A stretch of DNA of 17,987 nucleotides from an uncultured Mycolicibacterium sp. (GTDB lineage: Bacteria; Actinomycetota; Actinomycetes; Mycobacteriales; Mycobacteriaceae), in the NCBI RefSeq assembly GCF_937941905.1, contig NZ_CALDGS010000014.1:1-17987 (forward strand), in the 5' to 3' direction. The translations under genes were made by a program, and so were the position numbers. Of this stretch, positions 1-8,436 are shown one piece after another; the stretch's first letter is position 1, and the number at the start of each line of letters is the position of its first letter. The notes below the pieces were generated by a model. The model saw nothing but the letters and a program-made list of their open reading frames with translations, was not told where the DNA came from and searched no databases.

Positions 1-33
1 TCCGGCTTACAGGCCAACTCGTCCGCCCCATGC

Positions 34-96
34 CCGCGAACGTGAGGTCGTGCGCGGGATTTCGCGGAGTTCTCGCACCCACGCGCACGCTCGCGG
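34..96. repeat. Intergenic inverted-repeat element
   Basis: Two 11-base arms (34-44 CCGCGAACGTG and 86-96 CACGCTCGCGG) are inverted copies with one mismatch, enclosing nested pairs: GTGCG at 50-54 with CGCAC at 74-78, and CGCG at 53-56 with CGCG at 63-66. The element lies just downstream of the stop of the CYTH-CHAD gene, in the 108 bases before the first gene. No coding region is evident there. It could form a cruciform or an RNA hairpin acting as a terminator, or be a copy of a dispersed intergenic repeat; the sequence alone does not decide. Confidence 0.45.
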
Positions 97-108
97 TGAG
101 GTGGCCGG

Positions 109-1605
109 TCAGCGGAGCTTGCGGGCCGCCTTGTCCAGCCGGGCCAGCGCCTCGTCGAGCCGCTCCCGGCACCGGCGGGCCAGCTCGGCTTCGCGCTGGT
201 GGAGCACCCCGTAGGTGAAGGTGTCCTCGCCGGCGGCGTGCGCGGCGGCGGCCGCGCGCAGCAGGTGGGCCCGGCTGACCACGCTGTCCTGGTGCTCGCC
301 GAGCAGCGTCTGCACCTGCCTGGCCCGCTCGGCCAGGGTGTCGTGGCCGGTCGCGGCGGCGGTGTAGCGCAGCCGCTTGGCCGCCTTGCGGATGCGGTGC
401 AGCGCCTCGTCCCGCTCGGTGCCGGCGGCCTTGCGGGCCGCCTTGGCGGCCCGGCGCACCTGCTTGTGGGCCGCCCGCAGCCCCGCCCGGGCATCGCCGT
501 CGCCGATCGGCTCCGCGGCGGCGGCGAGGTCCGCGGCGGCCAGCTCCTCCAGGGTGTCGAGCAGCCGGAAGTAGCGCGGCGAGCGCAGCGCGGCCAGCAC
601 CCGCCGGTGTCCGGTGCGGTAGCGCCGCCGCGCGCCGTCGACCAGGCGCTCCGACACCGGCCCGCGCACCAGCTCGGCCGGCAGCGCCGCCAGCGCGTCC
701 CGGTAGCGTTCGGCGAGCACCTCGGCGTCGCGGGCCTCGCCGAGCACGGCCGCCAGCTGGCGCAGCTCGTCGAGCACCGGCGCGTCGTCGTCCAGGCCGA
801 AGGCCGGTGCGGCCGCGGTCAGCAGGCTGCGCAGCCGCCGGGTGGTCACCCGCATCTGGTGCACCGCGTCCGGGGCGTCGGCGCGCACCGCGCGGTCCCA
901 CACCAGCAGCGCCTCGATCGCCTCGGCCACCGCGCGCCGGACCGGGTCGGCGTCCGGCGGCACCGGCCGCCGCGGCGGCACCTGCAGCACCCGGCCCAGC
1001 TTGGAGCCGTGCTCGGCGGGCACTGCCCCGGCGTCGAGCAGCCGGTTGGTCAACCGGTCCAGCAGGCCGCGGTCGCCGCCGACCGCCAGCTCGAGCTCCC
1101 ACTCCCGCCAGTCCAGCGGCTCGGCCTCCGCGTCGTCGAGGCGGCACGCGGTCACCCGGTCGTCGCAGAACTCGGCGAGCAGCGCCCCGTCGGCGCCGTA
1201 CAGCGAGTGCACGGTGCGGTGCGTCTCGATTCGCGCCACCGGCGCCAACGGCCGGTCCCGTACGATCGCGGCCACGACGTCGCGCAGCGGCTCCGGCACC
1301 GCGCCGGGGTCCTCCGCGTCGCCGAGCGGCAACCGCACCTCGGTCCGCGCGTCCGGGCCGGCCGGCAGTTTCAGATGCCAGCCCGGGGCGGTGCCGCCGG
1401 TGCGCCGCCGCAGCGTGATCCGGTGCGCCGCCAGATCCAGCGCCGGTGTGTCGAAATAGACGGCGGAGAGGTGTTGTGACAAAGACCGCTCGACCCGCGC
1501 CACACTCGTCAGCCCCTCGAACGACGGGGAGACGGTCGCCTCGACGACGGCGAACTTGCGTTCGACCTCCAGAAACCGGGAGGCTTTCGGCTGCTCAGCG
1601 GGCAT
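109..1605 (-). CDS. CYTH and CHAD domain-containing protein (Rv2226-like)
   Basis: Predicted 498-residue cytosolic protein. The N-terminal CYTH (triphosphate tunnel metalloenzyme) domain spans about residues 10-205, with the signature ExExK at 13-17 (E13, E15, K17) and a late EWELE strand at 168-172 supplying further acidic residues. The C-terminal CHAD domain, about 220-490, is helical and rich in Arg/Ala, with the conserved H249-x2-R252-x3-R256 pattern and a second HRIRKAAKRLRY segment near the C-terminal third. CYTH domains act on triphosphates or polyphosphate, and CHAD domains bind polyphosphate, so a role in polyphosphate metabolism is a family-based inference. The start at 1605 is chosen because GAGGTGAAA lies directly before it; an upstream in-frame ATG at 1635 would add 10 residues. 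The gene is divergent from the FAAL gene. Confidence 0.93.
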   Translation of the reverse strand: MPAEQPKASRFLEVERKFAVVEATVSPSFEGLTSVARVERSLSQHLSAVYFDTPALDLAAHRITLRRRTGGTAPGWHLKLPAGPDARTEVRLPLGDAEDPGAVPEPLRDVVAAIVRDRPLAPVARIETHRTVHSLYGADGALLAEFCDDRVTACRLDDAEAEPLDWREWELELAVGGDRGLLDRLTNRLLDAGAVPAEHGSKLGRVLQVPPRRPVPPDADPVRRAVAEAIEALLVWDRAVRADAPDAVHQMRVTTRRLRSLLTAAAPAFGLDDDAPVLDELRQLAAVLGEARDAEVLAERYRDALAALPAELVRGPVSERLVDGARRRYRTGHRRVLAALRSPRYFRLLDTLEELAAADLAAAAEPIGDGDARAGLRAAHKQVRRAAKAARKAAGTERDEALHRIRKAAKRLRYTAAATGHDTLAERARQVQTLLGEHQDSVVSRAHLLRAAAAAHAAGEDTFTYGVLHQREAELARRCRERLDEALARLDKAARKLR

Positions 1606-1614
1606 TTTCACCTC
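1606..1614 (-). promoter_or_regulatory. Ribosome binding site of the CYTH-CHAD gene
   Basis: On the minus strand GAGGTGAAA immediately precedes the ATG at 1605-1603. GAGGTG is a strong Shine-Dalgarno match, although only three bases separate it from the ATG. It favours this ATG over the one ten codons upstream, which has no such sequence. Confidence 0.6.
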
Positions 1615-1711
1615 GGTCGGGCAGGGTGGCGGCACGGTCGGTGTGCGCCCAGCGTGCCATACCCCCGGCCGTCGTCGATATCAAGTCGAGACCTGGCACG
1701 CCCGCGCCGAA

Positions 1712-1742
1712 TTTACGTTTCTCTTAGAGAGGCTCTTAATAT
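1712..1742 (+). promoter_or_regulatory. Candidate leaderless promoter of the FAAL gene
   Basis: This is an unusually AT-rich stretch in a GC-rich region. TAATAT at 1737-1742 fits the mycobacterial -10 pattern TANNNT. TTTACG at 1712-1717 is a possible -35 (4 of 6 match to TTGACA) with a 19-base spacer. The ATG at 1751 begins 8 bases after the -10, so transcription would start at or within two bases of the start codon. Alternating CTCT/AGAG/CTCT blocks (1721-1724, 1728-1731, 1733-1736) form two overlapping small dyads between the -35 and -10 that could be an operator. Confidence 0.5.
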
Positions 1743-1750
1743 TGCTTGCC

Positions 1751-3580
1751 ATGGGTCGGGAACCAAAGACAGTCGTGGCCGGTATGGCCAGGTTGAAGCG
1801 CGAAGACTACCTTGATTCCGACGGCAATATCGTGATGCCCGAGGATGTCACCCTGACCTCCTTCCTGGAGGCCAACGTCGCGGACCAGGGTGACACCCCT
1901 GCCTACCGGTTCCTGGACTTCGACCACGGCAACCCGCTGGTCGTGGACCTGACGTGGCCGCAGTTCGGCGCCCGGGTGAAGGCCGTCGGCGCGCGGCTGC
2001 AGCAGGTCGCCAAGCGGGGGGACCGGGTGGCCGTGCTGGCCCCGCAGGGCGTGGACTACGTGGTCTGCTTCTTCGCGGCGATCCACGCCGGCATGATCGC
2101 GGTCCCGCTGTTCGCGCCCGAGCTGCCCGGCCACGCCGAGCGCCTCGACGCGGTGCTCGCCGACGCCACCCCGACCGTGGTGCTGACGACCCAGGCCGCC
2201 GCCGAGTCGGTGGGCGCGTTCCTGCGCAAGCTGCCGCGCGACCGGCGTCCGCGCATGATCGCCGTCGACGCCGTCCCGGACTCCGTCGGCGCTACCTTCG
2301 TCCCGGCCGACCTGCGCACCAACGACATCGCCTACCTGCAGTACACCTCCGGCTCGACCCGGACCCCGGCCGGGGTGGAGATCACCCACCGCTCGGCCTG
2401 TACCAACGTGCTGCAGATGATCCTGTCGGTGGGCCTGGACTGGAACATCCGCAGCGTGTCCTGGCTGCCGCTGTTCCACGACATGGGCCTGCTGATGATC
2501 ATGTACCCGGCCCTGTTCGGCGGCTACCTGACGATCATGGCGCCGGTGGCGTTCGTGCGCCGGCCCTACCGCTGGATCAAGGCGCTGGCCGAGGAGTCCA
2601 AGCTCGGCCCGACCTTCGCCGCCGCCCCGAACTTCGCCTTCGAGCTGGCCGCCGAGCGCGGCCTGCCGCCGGCCGGCGAGGAGCTCGACCTGTCCAACGT
2701 GGTCGGCCTGATCAACGGCTCGGAGCCGGTCAACATCAAGTCGATCGACAAGTTCAACGCGGCCTTCGCCCCGTACAAGCTGCCGGCCACCACGGTCAAG
2801 CCGTCCTACGGCATGGCCGAGGCGACGCTGTTCGTCTCCACCATCGACCCCGACGCCAAGGCCACCGCGGTCTACCTGGACCGCGTCGAGCTGAGCAAGG
2901 GCGTGGCGGTCAAGGTCGACCCGGATGCGCCCAACGCGGTGCCGCAGGTGTCCTGCGGGCACATCGCCCGCAGCCAGTGGGCGGTGATCGTCGACCCGGA
3001 CACCGAGACCGAGCTGCCCGACGGCCGGGTGGGCGAGATCTGGCTGCACGGCGCCAACATTGGCCAGGGCTACTGGAACAAGCCGGCCGAGACCGAGTAC
3101 TCCTTCCGCAACAAGCTGCAGTCGCGGCTGGAGACCGGCAGCCACGCGCAGGGCGTCGACGACAGCGCGCTGTGGTTCCGCACCGGCGACCTGGGCATGT
3201 ACCTCGACGGTGAGCTCTACATCACCGGCCGGATCAAGGACATGATCATCGTCGACGGCCGCAACCACTACCCGCAGGACATCGAGGCCACCGCCGCGGC
3301 GGCCTCCGACGCGGTGCGCGCCGGCTACGTCGCGGCCTTCCCGGTGCCGGCCGAGGAGGGCGGCGAGAAGGTCGTCATCATCGCCGAGCGCGCCCCCGGC
3401 AAGGGCAAGGTCGACCCGGAGCCGATCCGCGAGGCCATCCGCGCGGCCGTCTCCCGCAACCACGCCGTGCCCGTCGCCGACGTGAGACTTGTTGCGGCCG
3501 GTGCGATTCCGCGCACCACCAGCGGCAAGCTGGCGCGCCGGGCGTGCCGGGCGGAGTACCTCGAGGGCAAGTACGACTGA
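1751..3580 (+). CDS. Fatty-acyl-AMP ligase (FadD32-like FAAL)
   Basis: Predicted 609-residue ANL-superfamily adenylating enzyme that activates a fatty acid with ATP to an acyl-adenylate. The P-loop is YTSGSTRTPAG at 198-208: the STRxPxG form without a lysine is typical of FAALs rather than acyl-CoA ligases (TSGTTGxPKG). Other motifs are SWLPLFHDMGL at 237-247, the hinge-proximal TGD at 478-480, GRIKD at 493-497 and the C-terminal TSGK with catalytic K593. Overall similarity to mycobacterial FadD32 is strong from memory. FAALs normally pass the acyl group to an acyl carrier protein of a polyketide or peptide synthase, but none is present here. The start at 1751 is chosen from the promoter spacing; an ATG at 1784 is the alternative, and longer versions reaching into the promoter are unlikely. 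It is followed after 40 bases by a crotonase-family gene, probably in one transcript. Confidence 0.93.
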   Translation: MGREPKTVVAGMARLKREDYLDSDGNIVMPEDVTLTSFLEANVADQGDTPAYRFLDFDHGNPLVVDLTWPQFGARVKAVGARLQQVAKRGDRVAVLAPQGVDYVVCFFAAIHAGMIAVPLFAPELPGHAERLDAVLADATPTVVLTTQAAAESVGAFLRKLPRDRRPRMIAVDAVPDSVGATFVPADLRTNDIAYLQYTSGSTRTPAGVEITHRSACTNVLQMILSVGLDWNIRSVSWLPLFHDMGLLMIMYPALFGGYLTIMAPVAFVRRPYRWIKALAEESKLGPTFAAAPNFAFELAAERGLPPAGEELDLSNVVGLINGSEPVNIKSIDKFNAAFAPYKLPATTVKPSYGMAEATLFVSTIDPDAKATAVYLDRVELSKGVAVKVDPDAPNAVPQVSCGHIARSQWAVIVDPDTETELPDGRVGEIWLHGANIGQGYWNKPAETEYSFRNKLQSRLETGSHAQGVDDSALWFRTGDLGMYLDGELYITGRIKDMIIVDGRNHYPQDIEATAAAASDAVRAGYVAAFPVPAEEGGEKVVIIAERAPGKGKVDPEPIREAIRAAVSRNHAVPVADVRLVAAGAIPRTTSGKLARRACRAEYLEGKYD

Positions 3581-3594
3581 ATCCGCGGTGCGGC

Positions 3595-3620
3595 GCCGGT
3601 GACCGGTTAAGGTCACCGGC
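3595..3620 (+). terminator. Perfect 10-bp hairpin between FAAL and crotonase genes
   Basis: GCCGGTGACC (3595-3604) and GGTCACCGGC (3611-3620) are perfect inverted copies around the loop GGTTAA. The hairpin fills most of the 40-base gap and ends directly against the GTG start at 3621. The only Shine-Dalgarno-like sequence (AAGG, 3609-3612) starts in the loop and enters the 3' arm. With no T-run it may be an intrinsic terminator/attenuator, a translational control element or a DNA operator; the type given is a best guess. Confidence 0.5.
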
Positions 3621-4396
3621 GTGACCGAATACACCACCATCGCCTTCGAGCAGTCCGGCCCGGTCGTGCACCTCGCGCTGAACCGGCCGGACGCGGCCAA
3701 CGGCATGAACGCCGAGATGACCGCCGAGCTGGCCGACGCCGCGCGCCGCTGCGACACCCCCGACGTCAAGGTCGTGGTGCTCACCGGCCGCGGCCGGTTC
3801 TTCTGCGCCGGCGGCGATCTGAAGTCCTTCGCCACCCAGGCCGACCGGGGCGCCTACATCAAGGGCGTGGCCGACGACCTGCACCGGGCGATCTCGACGT
3901 TCGCCCGGATGGACGCCGTGCTGATCACCGCGGTCAACGGCACCGCCGCCGGCGCCGGGTTCTCCCTGGCGGTCGCGGCCGATCTGGTGCTGGCCGCCGA
4001 GTCGGCGTCGTTCACCATGGCCTACACCAAGGCCGGGCTCAGCCCGGACGGCAGCGCCTCGTACTTCCTGCCGCGGCTGGTCGGCGTGCGCCGGGCCCAG
4101 GAGCTGATGCTGACCAACCGGGTGCTGTCCGCGCGGGAGGCCGCCGACTGGGGGCTGGTCACCGAGGTGGTCGCCGACGACGCGCTGGCCGCCCGCGCCG
4201 ACGAACTGGCCGGCCAACTCGCCCGCGGCGCCCGCGGCTCGCACGCCGCGGTCAAGACGCTGCTGCTGAGCTCCTTCGGCAACGGGCTGGAGGAGCAGAT
4301 GGAGGCGGAGGGCCGGCTGATCGCGCACCTGGCCGGAACCGCCGACGGCCGCGAGGGCGTCGACGCGTTCCTGGCCAAACGCGCGCCCGAGTTCGC

Positions 4397-4400
<4 letters not shown>
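3621..4400 (+). CDS. Enoyl-CoA hydratase/isomerase family protein, PaaG-like
   Basis: Predicted 259-residue crotonase-fold protein acting on an acyl-CoA or similar thioester in the cytosol. The oxyanion-hole segment AGGDLKSF lies at 63-70, and the second glycine-rich segment NGTAAGAGFSLA at 106-117. Both catalytic glutamates of classical enoyl-CoA hydratase are replaced (serine at 115, tyrosine at 135). An aspartate is present in LSPDGS (D143), the position used by PaaG-type isomerases. The C-terminal EGVDAFLAKRAPEF is also PaaG-like. An isomerase role is therefore more likely than simple hydration, but the substrate is unknown. The GTG start at 3621 begins MTEYTTIAFEQ, as expected for the family. 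Its stop lies in the same CTAG as the stop of convergent panB. It is probably co-transcribed with the FAAL. Confidence 0.88.
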
Positions 4401-5242
<842 letters not shown>

Positions 5243-5248
5243 GGCTGT

Positions 5249-5253
5249 CCCTC
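5249..5253 (-). promoter_or_regulatory. Ribosome binding site of panB
   Basis: On the minus strand GAGGG is followed by six bases and the ATG at 5242-5240, an ideal Shine-Dalgarno spacing that fixes the panB start. Confidence 0.65.
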
Positions 5254-5363
5254 GCGATATTCGGGTCGATCCTCGAGGCCACGCAGCGGGTCCCCGGGCT
5301 CGGTTGACACGGTCAGTCTGCCACCGTGGCGGCGGACCCGAAACGCCCGTCCGAGTGGATTTC

Positions 5364-5392
5364 CTCACACCGGCGGTTCGCGCACATACGAT
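5364..5392 (+). promoter_or_regulatory. Candidate leaderless promoter of the WS/DGAT gene
   Basis: TACGAT at 5387-5392 is a TANNNT -10 element, with CTCACA at 5364-5369 as a possible -35 (4 of 6 match) at a 17-base spacer. The ATG at 5399 is six bases after the -10, placing +1 at the A of the start codon. No Shine-Dalgarno sequence is present. The rest of the divergent gap (5243-5363) holds two small dyads, TGAC-ACG-GTCA at 5305-5315 and GCCAC-C-GTGGC at 5320-5330, possible regulator sites. Confidence 0.6.
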
Positions 5393-5398
5393 CGGCCC

Positions 5399-6823
5399 AT
5401 GCAACGGCTCAGCGGGCTCGATGCCAGCTTCCTGTACCTCGAGACGGCCGCCCAGCCGCTCCACGTCTGTTCGGTGGTCGAACTCGACACCTCGACCATG
5501 CCGGGCGGCTACACCTTCGAACGGCTGCGCGACGAGCTGGCGTTGCGTCTGCAGGCGATGCCGCAGTTCCGCGAGAAGCTCGCCGACAGCCGGTTCAACC
5601 TCGACCACCCGGTGTGGGTGGAGGATCCCGACTTCGACATCGACCGGCACGTGCACCGCATCGGCCTGCCCGCCCCCGGCGGCCGCGAGGAGCTCGCCAA
5701 GTTCTGCGGCCACATCGCCGGGCTGCCGCTGGACCGCTCCCGCCCGCTGTGGGAGATGTGGGTGATCGAGAACGTCGACGGCACCGACGCCCACCGGGGC
5801 GGCCGGCTGGCGGTGATGACCAAGGTGCACCACGCCGCCGTCGACGGGGTGACCGGCGCGAACCTGATGTCGCAGCTGTGCAGCACCGAGCCCGACGCCC
5901 CGGCACCCGAGCCGGTCTCCGGCGCCGGCGGCGCCAACGAGCTGGAGATCGCGGTCTCCGGCGCGGTGCGGTTCGCGATGCGGCCGCTGAAGCTGGCCAA
6001 GGTGCTACCCTCCACGCTTAACCTGGTGTTCGACACCGCCCGCCGGGCCGCCAGCGGCCAGACCATGGCGCCGCCGTTCACCGCCCCGCACACCGCGTTC
6101 AACGCCAACGTCACCGGCCGGCGCAACATCGCCTGGGCGCAGCTGGACCTCGAGGCGGTGAAGGCGGTCAAGAACCACTTCGGCGTCAAGGTCAACGACG
6201 TGGTGATGGCGCTGGTGTCCGCCGCGCTGCGCGGCCACCTCGAGGACCGCGGGGAACTGCCGGAGTCCACCCTGGTCGCCGCGGTGCCGGTGTCGGTGCA
6301 CGGCCGGTCCGGCCAGCCGGGCCGCAACCAGGTCTCGGTGCTGTTCTCCCGGCTGGAGACCGCCATGGCCGACCCGGCCGAGCGGTTGCTGGCCATCGCC
6401 GCCGACAACGCCGTTGCCAAGGAACACAATTCGGCGATCAGCGCCAGCCTGCTGCAGGACTGGACCCAGTTCGCCGCGCCCGCGGTGTTCGGCGTGGCGA
6501 TGCGGCTGTACGCCGCCAGCCGGCTGGGCGCGGCCAAACCCGTGCACAACCTGGTGGTGTCCAACGTGCCGGGGCCGCAGGAGCCGCTGTACATGCTCGG
6601 CTGCGAGGTCAAGGCGATGTACCCGCTCGGGCCGATCTTCCACGGCTCGGGCCTGAACATCACCGTGATGTCGCTGGCCGGCACGCTCAACGTCGGGCTC
6701 ATCTCCTGCCCGGACCTGCTCAACGACGCCGACCTGTGGGATCTGGCCGACCGGTTCGACGATGCGCTGGCCGAGCTCGTCAAGGCGACCGAGACCCACC
6801 CGGGCCGGACCGACACCGAGTAG
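5399..6823 (+). CDS. WS/DGAT family wax ester synthase/diacylglycerol acyltransferase
   Basis: Predicted 474-residue acyltransferase of the wax ester synthase/acyl-CoA:diacylglycerol acyltransferase family, which makes triacylglycerol or wax ester from acyl-CoA. The N-terminal MQRLSGLDASFLYLET is typical. The catalytic motif HHxxxDG is intact as HHAAVDG at 144-150 (H144, H145, D149, G150). PLWEMWVIE at 116-124 and the conserved C-terminal segment beginning NVPGP at 389 are also present. Length fits the family (about 450-500). The start at 5399 is set by the leaderless promoter and family N-terminus. Mycobacteria carry many paralogues (the Tgs family), and which one this corresponds to cannot be told here. 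It is divergent from panB and is followed by a 16-bp palindrome before the first protease gene. Confidence 0.95.
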   Translation: MQRLSGLDASFLYLETAAQPLHVCSVVELDTSTMPGGYTFERLRDELALRLQAMPQFREKLADSRFNLDHPVWVEDPDFDIDRHVHRIGLPAPGGREELAKFCGHIAGLPLDRSRPLWEMWVIENVDGTDAHRGGRLAVMTKVHHAAVDGVTGANLMSQLCSTEPDAPAPEPVSGAGGANELEIAVSGAVRFAMRPLKLAKVLPSTLNLVFDTARRAASGQTMAPPFTAPHTAFNANVTGRRNIAWAQLDLEAVKAVKNHFGVKVNDVVMALVSAALRGHLEDRGELPESTLVAAVPVSVHGRSGQPGRNQVSVLFSRLETAMADPAERLLAIAADNAVAKEHNSAISASLLQDWTQFAAPAVFGVAMRLYAASRLGAAKPVHNLVVSNVPGPQEPLYMLGCEVKAMYPLGPIFHGSGLNITVMSLAGTLNVGLISCPDLLNDADLWDLADRFDDALAELVKATETHPGRTDTE

Positions 6824-6832
6824 TCGGCCACG

Positions 6833-6848
6833 CCGGGCGGCCGCCCGG
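6833..6848. terminator. 16-bp perfect palindrome after the WS/DGAT gene
   Basis: CCGGGCGGCCGCCCGG is perfectly self-complementary and begins nine bases after the WS/DGAT stop. As RNA it would form a six-pair GC stem with a GGCC loop. There is no T-run. It may be a terminator, or an operator or attenuator for the hip1-like gene starting at 6869. Confidence 0.45.
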
Positions 6849-6868
6849 TCATGGCAAGCTGTGATGCC

Positions 6869-8398
6869 ATGAACCTGTCGATCGGGCTCCGCGCACCCGC
6901 CGCGCTGTCCACCCTGGCGCTGTTGCTCGTCACCGGATGTACCACCACCGTCCAGGGCAGTGCGGTGATCGCCGTCCCGCCGCCGGGCAGTCCGGTGGAC
7001 TGGCGGCCGTGCCAGGTCGACCAGCCCGGCGACGCGGTGCAGATCCCGGCGGGCGCGGAGTGCGGAATGCTCTCGGTGCCGGTCGACTACGACGACCCCG
7101 ACGGCGACGTGGCCCAGCTGGCGATGATTCGGTTCCCGGCCACCGGGCAGCGCCGCATCGGCTCGCTGGTGCTCAACCCCGGCGGCCCGGGGGAGTCCGG
7201 TGTGCAGGCCGCGGCCACCATGGTCGGCTCGATGCCGGCGCCGGTGCGGGAGCACTTCGACATCGTCGGGTTCGACCCGCGCGGCGTGGCCAACTCCAAG
7301 CCGGCGGTGTGGTGCAACTCCGACGCGGACAACGACCGGCTGCGCGCCGACCCGACCGTCGACTACACGCCCGAGGGTGTGGCCCACATCGAGGACGAGA
7401 CGAAGGCGTTCGTGCAGCGCTGCGTCGACAGGATGGGCCTGGACTTCCTGGCCAACGTCGGCACCGACAACGTCGTGCGCGACCTCGACCAGATCCGCGC
7501 CGCGCTCGGCGACGACCAGCTCACCTACCTCGGCTACTCGTACGGCACCCGGATCGGCGCCGGCTACGCCGAGCGCTACCCGCAGCGGGTGCGGGCGATG
7601 ATCCTCGACGGCGCGGTCGACCCCAACGCCGACCCGATCGAGGCCGACATCCGGCAGGCCAAGGCGTTCCAGACCGCCTTCGACGACTTCGCCGCCGACT
7701 GCGCCCAGCGGCCCGACTGTCCGTTGGGCACCGACCCGGCCCGGGCCGTCGAGGTGTACCGGGGCATGGTCGAGCCGCTGGTGCAGAACCCGGCCGAGAC
7801 CAGGGACCCGCGCGGACTGAGCTACAACGACGCGATCGTCGGGACGCTGCTGCCGCTGTACTCGCCGAACCTGTGGCGCCACCTCGAGTCCGGGCTGCGC
7901 GAGCTGCGGCAGGGCCGCGGCGACACCCTGCTCACGCTGGCCGACCTGTACATGGGGCGCGACCGCGAGGGCCACTACAACAACTCCACCGACGTGCGGG
8001 TGGCGGTCAACTGCATGGACCAGCCGGCCGTCACCGACCGCGACAAGGTCGTCGAGCAGGACCGCCGCATGCGCGAGGTGGCGCCGTTCATGAGCTACGG
8101 CGAGTTCACCGGCCACGCCCCGCTGAGCACCTGCGCGTTCTGGCCGGTGGAGCCGACCTCCACCCCGCACCGCATCGAGGTGGAGGGGTTGGCGCCGGTC
8201 CTGATCGTGTCCACCACCAACGACCCGGCCACGCCCTACGAGGCCGGTGAGGATCTCGCCGAGCAGCTCGGCGGAACGCTGGTCACCTACGAGGGCACCC
8301 AGCACACCGTGGTGTTCCAGGGCAACGCCTGCATCGACGACATCGCCACCCGCTACCTCGTCGACCTGGTGGTGCCCCCGCCGGGCACCCGGTGCTGA
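6869..8398 (+). CDS. hip1: Hip1/CaeA-like cell-envelope serine protease, predicted lipoprotein
   Basis: Predicted 509-residue alpha/beta-hydrolase protease, closely similar from memory to M. tuberculosis Hip1 (CaeA, Rv2224c), a cell-envelope enzyme that cleaves GroEL2 and modulates host responses. The N-terminal signal ends in a lipobox LVTGC (20-24), so C24 is the expected lipidated residue. NPGGPG at 103-108 is the oxyanion region, and the nucleophile S224 lies in GYSYG. D452 (in STTNDPATP) and H479 (in GTQHT) complete the triad. T455, equivalent to a functionally important threonine of Hip1, is kept. An ATG at 6851 would add six residues; 6869 is preferred because it gives a more compact signal peptide, and a weak ANNNT -10 (CAAGCT, 6855-6860) lies eight bases before it. 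A paralogue follows directly. Confidence 0.95.
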   Translation: MNLSIGLRAPAALSTLALLLVTGCTTTVQGSAVIAVPPPGSPVDWRPCQVDQPGDAVQIPAGAECGMLSVPVDYDDPDGDVAQLAMIRFPATGQRRIGSLVLNPGGPGESGVQAAATMVGSMPAPVREHFDIVGFDPRGVANSKPAVWCNSDADNDRLRADPTVDYTPEGVAHIEDETKAFVQRCVDRMGLDFLANVGTDNVVRDLDQIRAALGDDQLTYLGYSYGTRIGAGYAERYPQRVRAMILDGAVDPNADPIEADIRQAKAFQTAFDDFAADCAQRPDCPLGTDPARAVEVYRGMVEPLVQNPAETRDPRGLSYNDAIVGTLLPLYSPNLWRHLESGLRELRQGRGDTLLTLADLYMGRDREGHYNNSTDVRVAVNCMDQPAVTDRDKVVEQDRRMREVAPFMSYGEFTGHAPLSTCAFWPVEPTSTPHRIEVEGLAPVLIVSTTNDPATPYEAGEDLAEQLGGTLVTYEGTQHTVVFQGNACIDDIATRYLVDLVVPPPGTRC

Positions 8399-8432
8399 AC
8401 CGCCCCCCTGAACCGCCCCCTCTGAACCGCCC
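8395..8432 (+). repeat. Three short direct repeats at the hip1 stop
   Basis: CTGAACCGCCC occurs three times, at 8395-8405, 8408-8418 and 8422-8432, with periods of 13 and 14 bases. The first copy contains the TGA stop of the hip1-like gene. It looks like local slippage or duplication and does not extend into the next gene. Confidence 0.8.
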
Positions 8433-8436
8433 ATAG

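Noticed and set aside
1736..3835. A 699-codon minus-strand open frame opposite the FAAL gene
   Set aside because: Antisense shadow of the FAAL with repetitive composition and no domain.
5304..5309. Perfect TTGACA -35 hexamer in the panB-WS/DGAT gap
   Set aside because: At 17-18 bases downstream on the plus strand there is only GTGGCG/TGGCGG-type sequence, not a -10, and the better promoter candidate for the WS/DGAT gene lies at 5364-5392.
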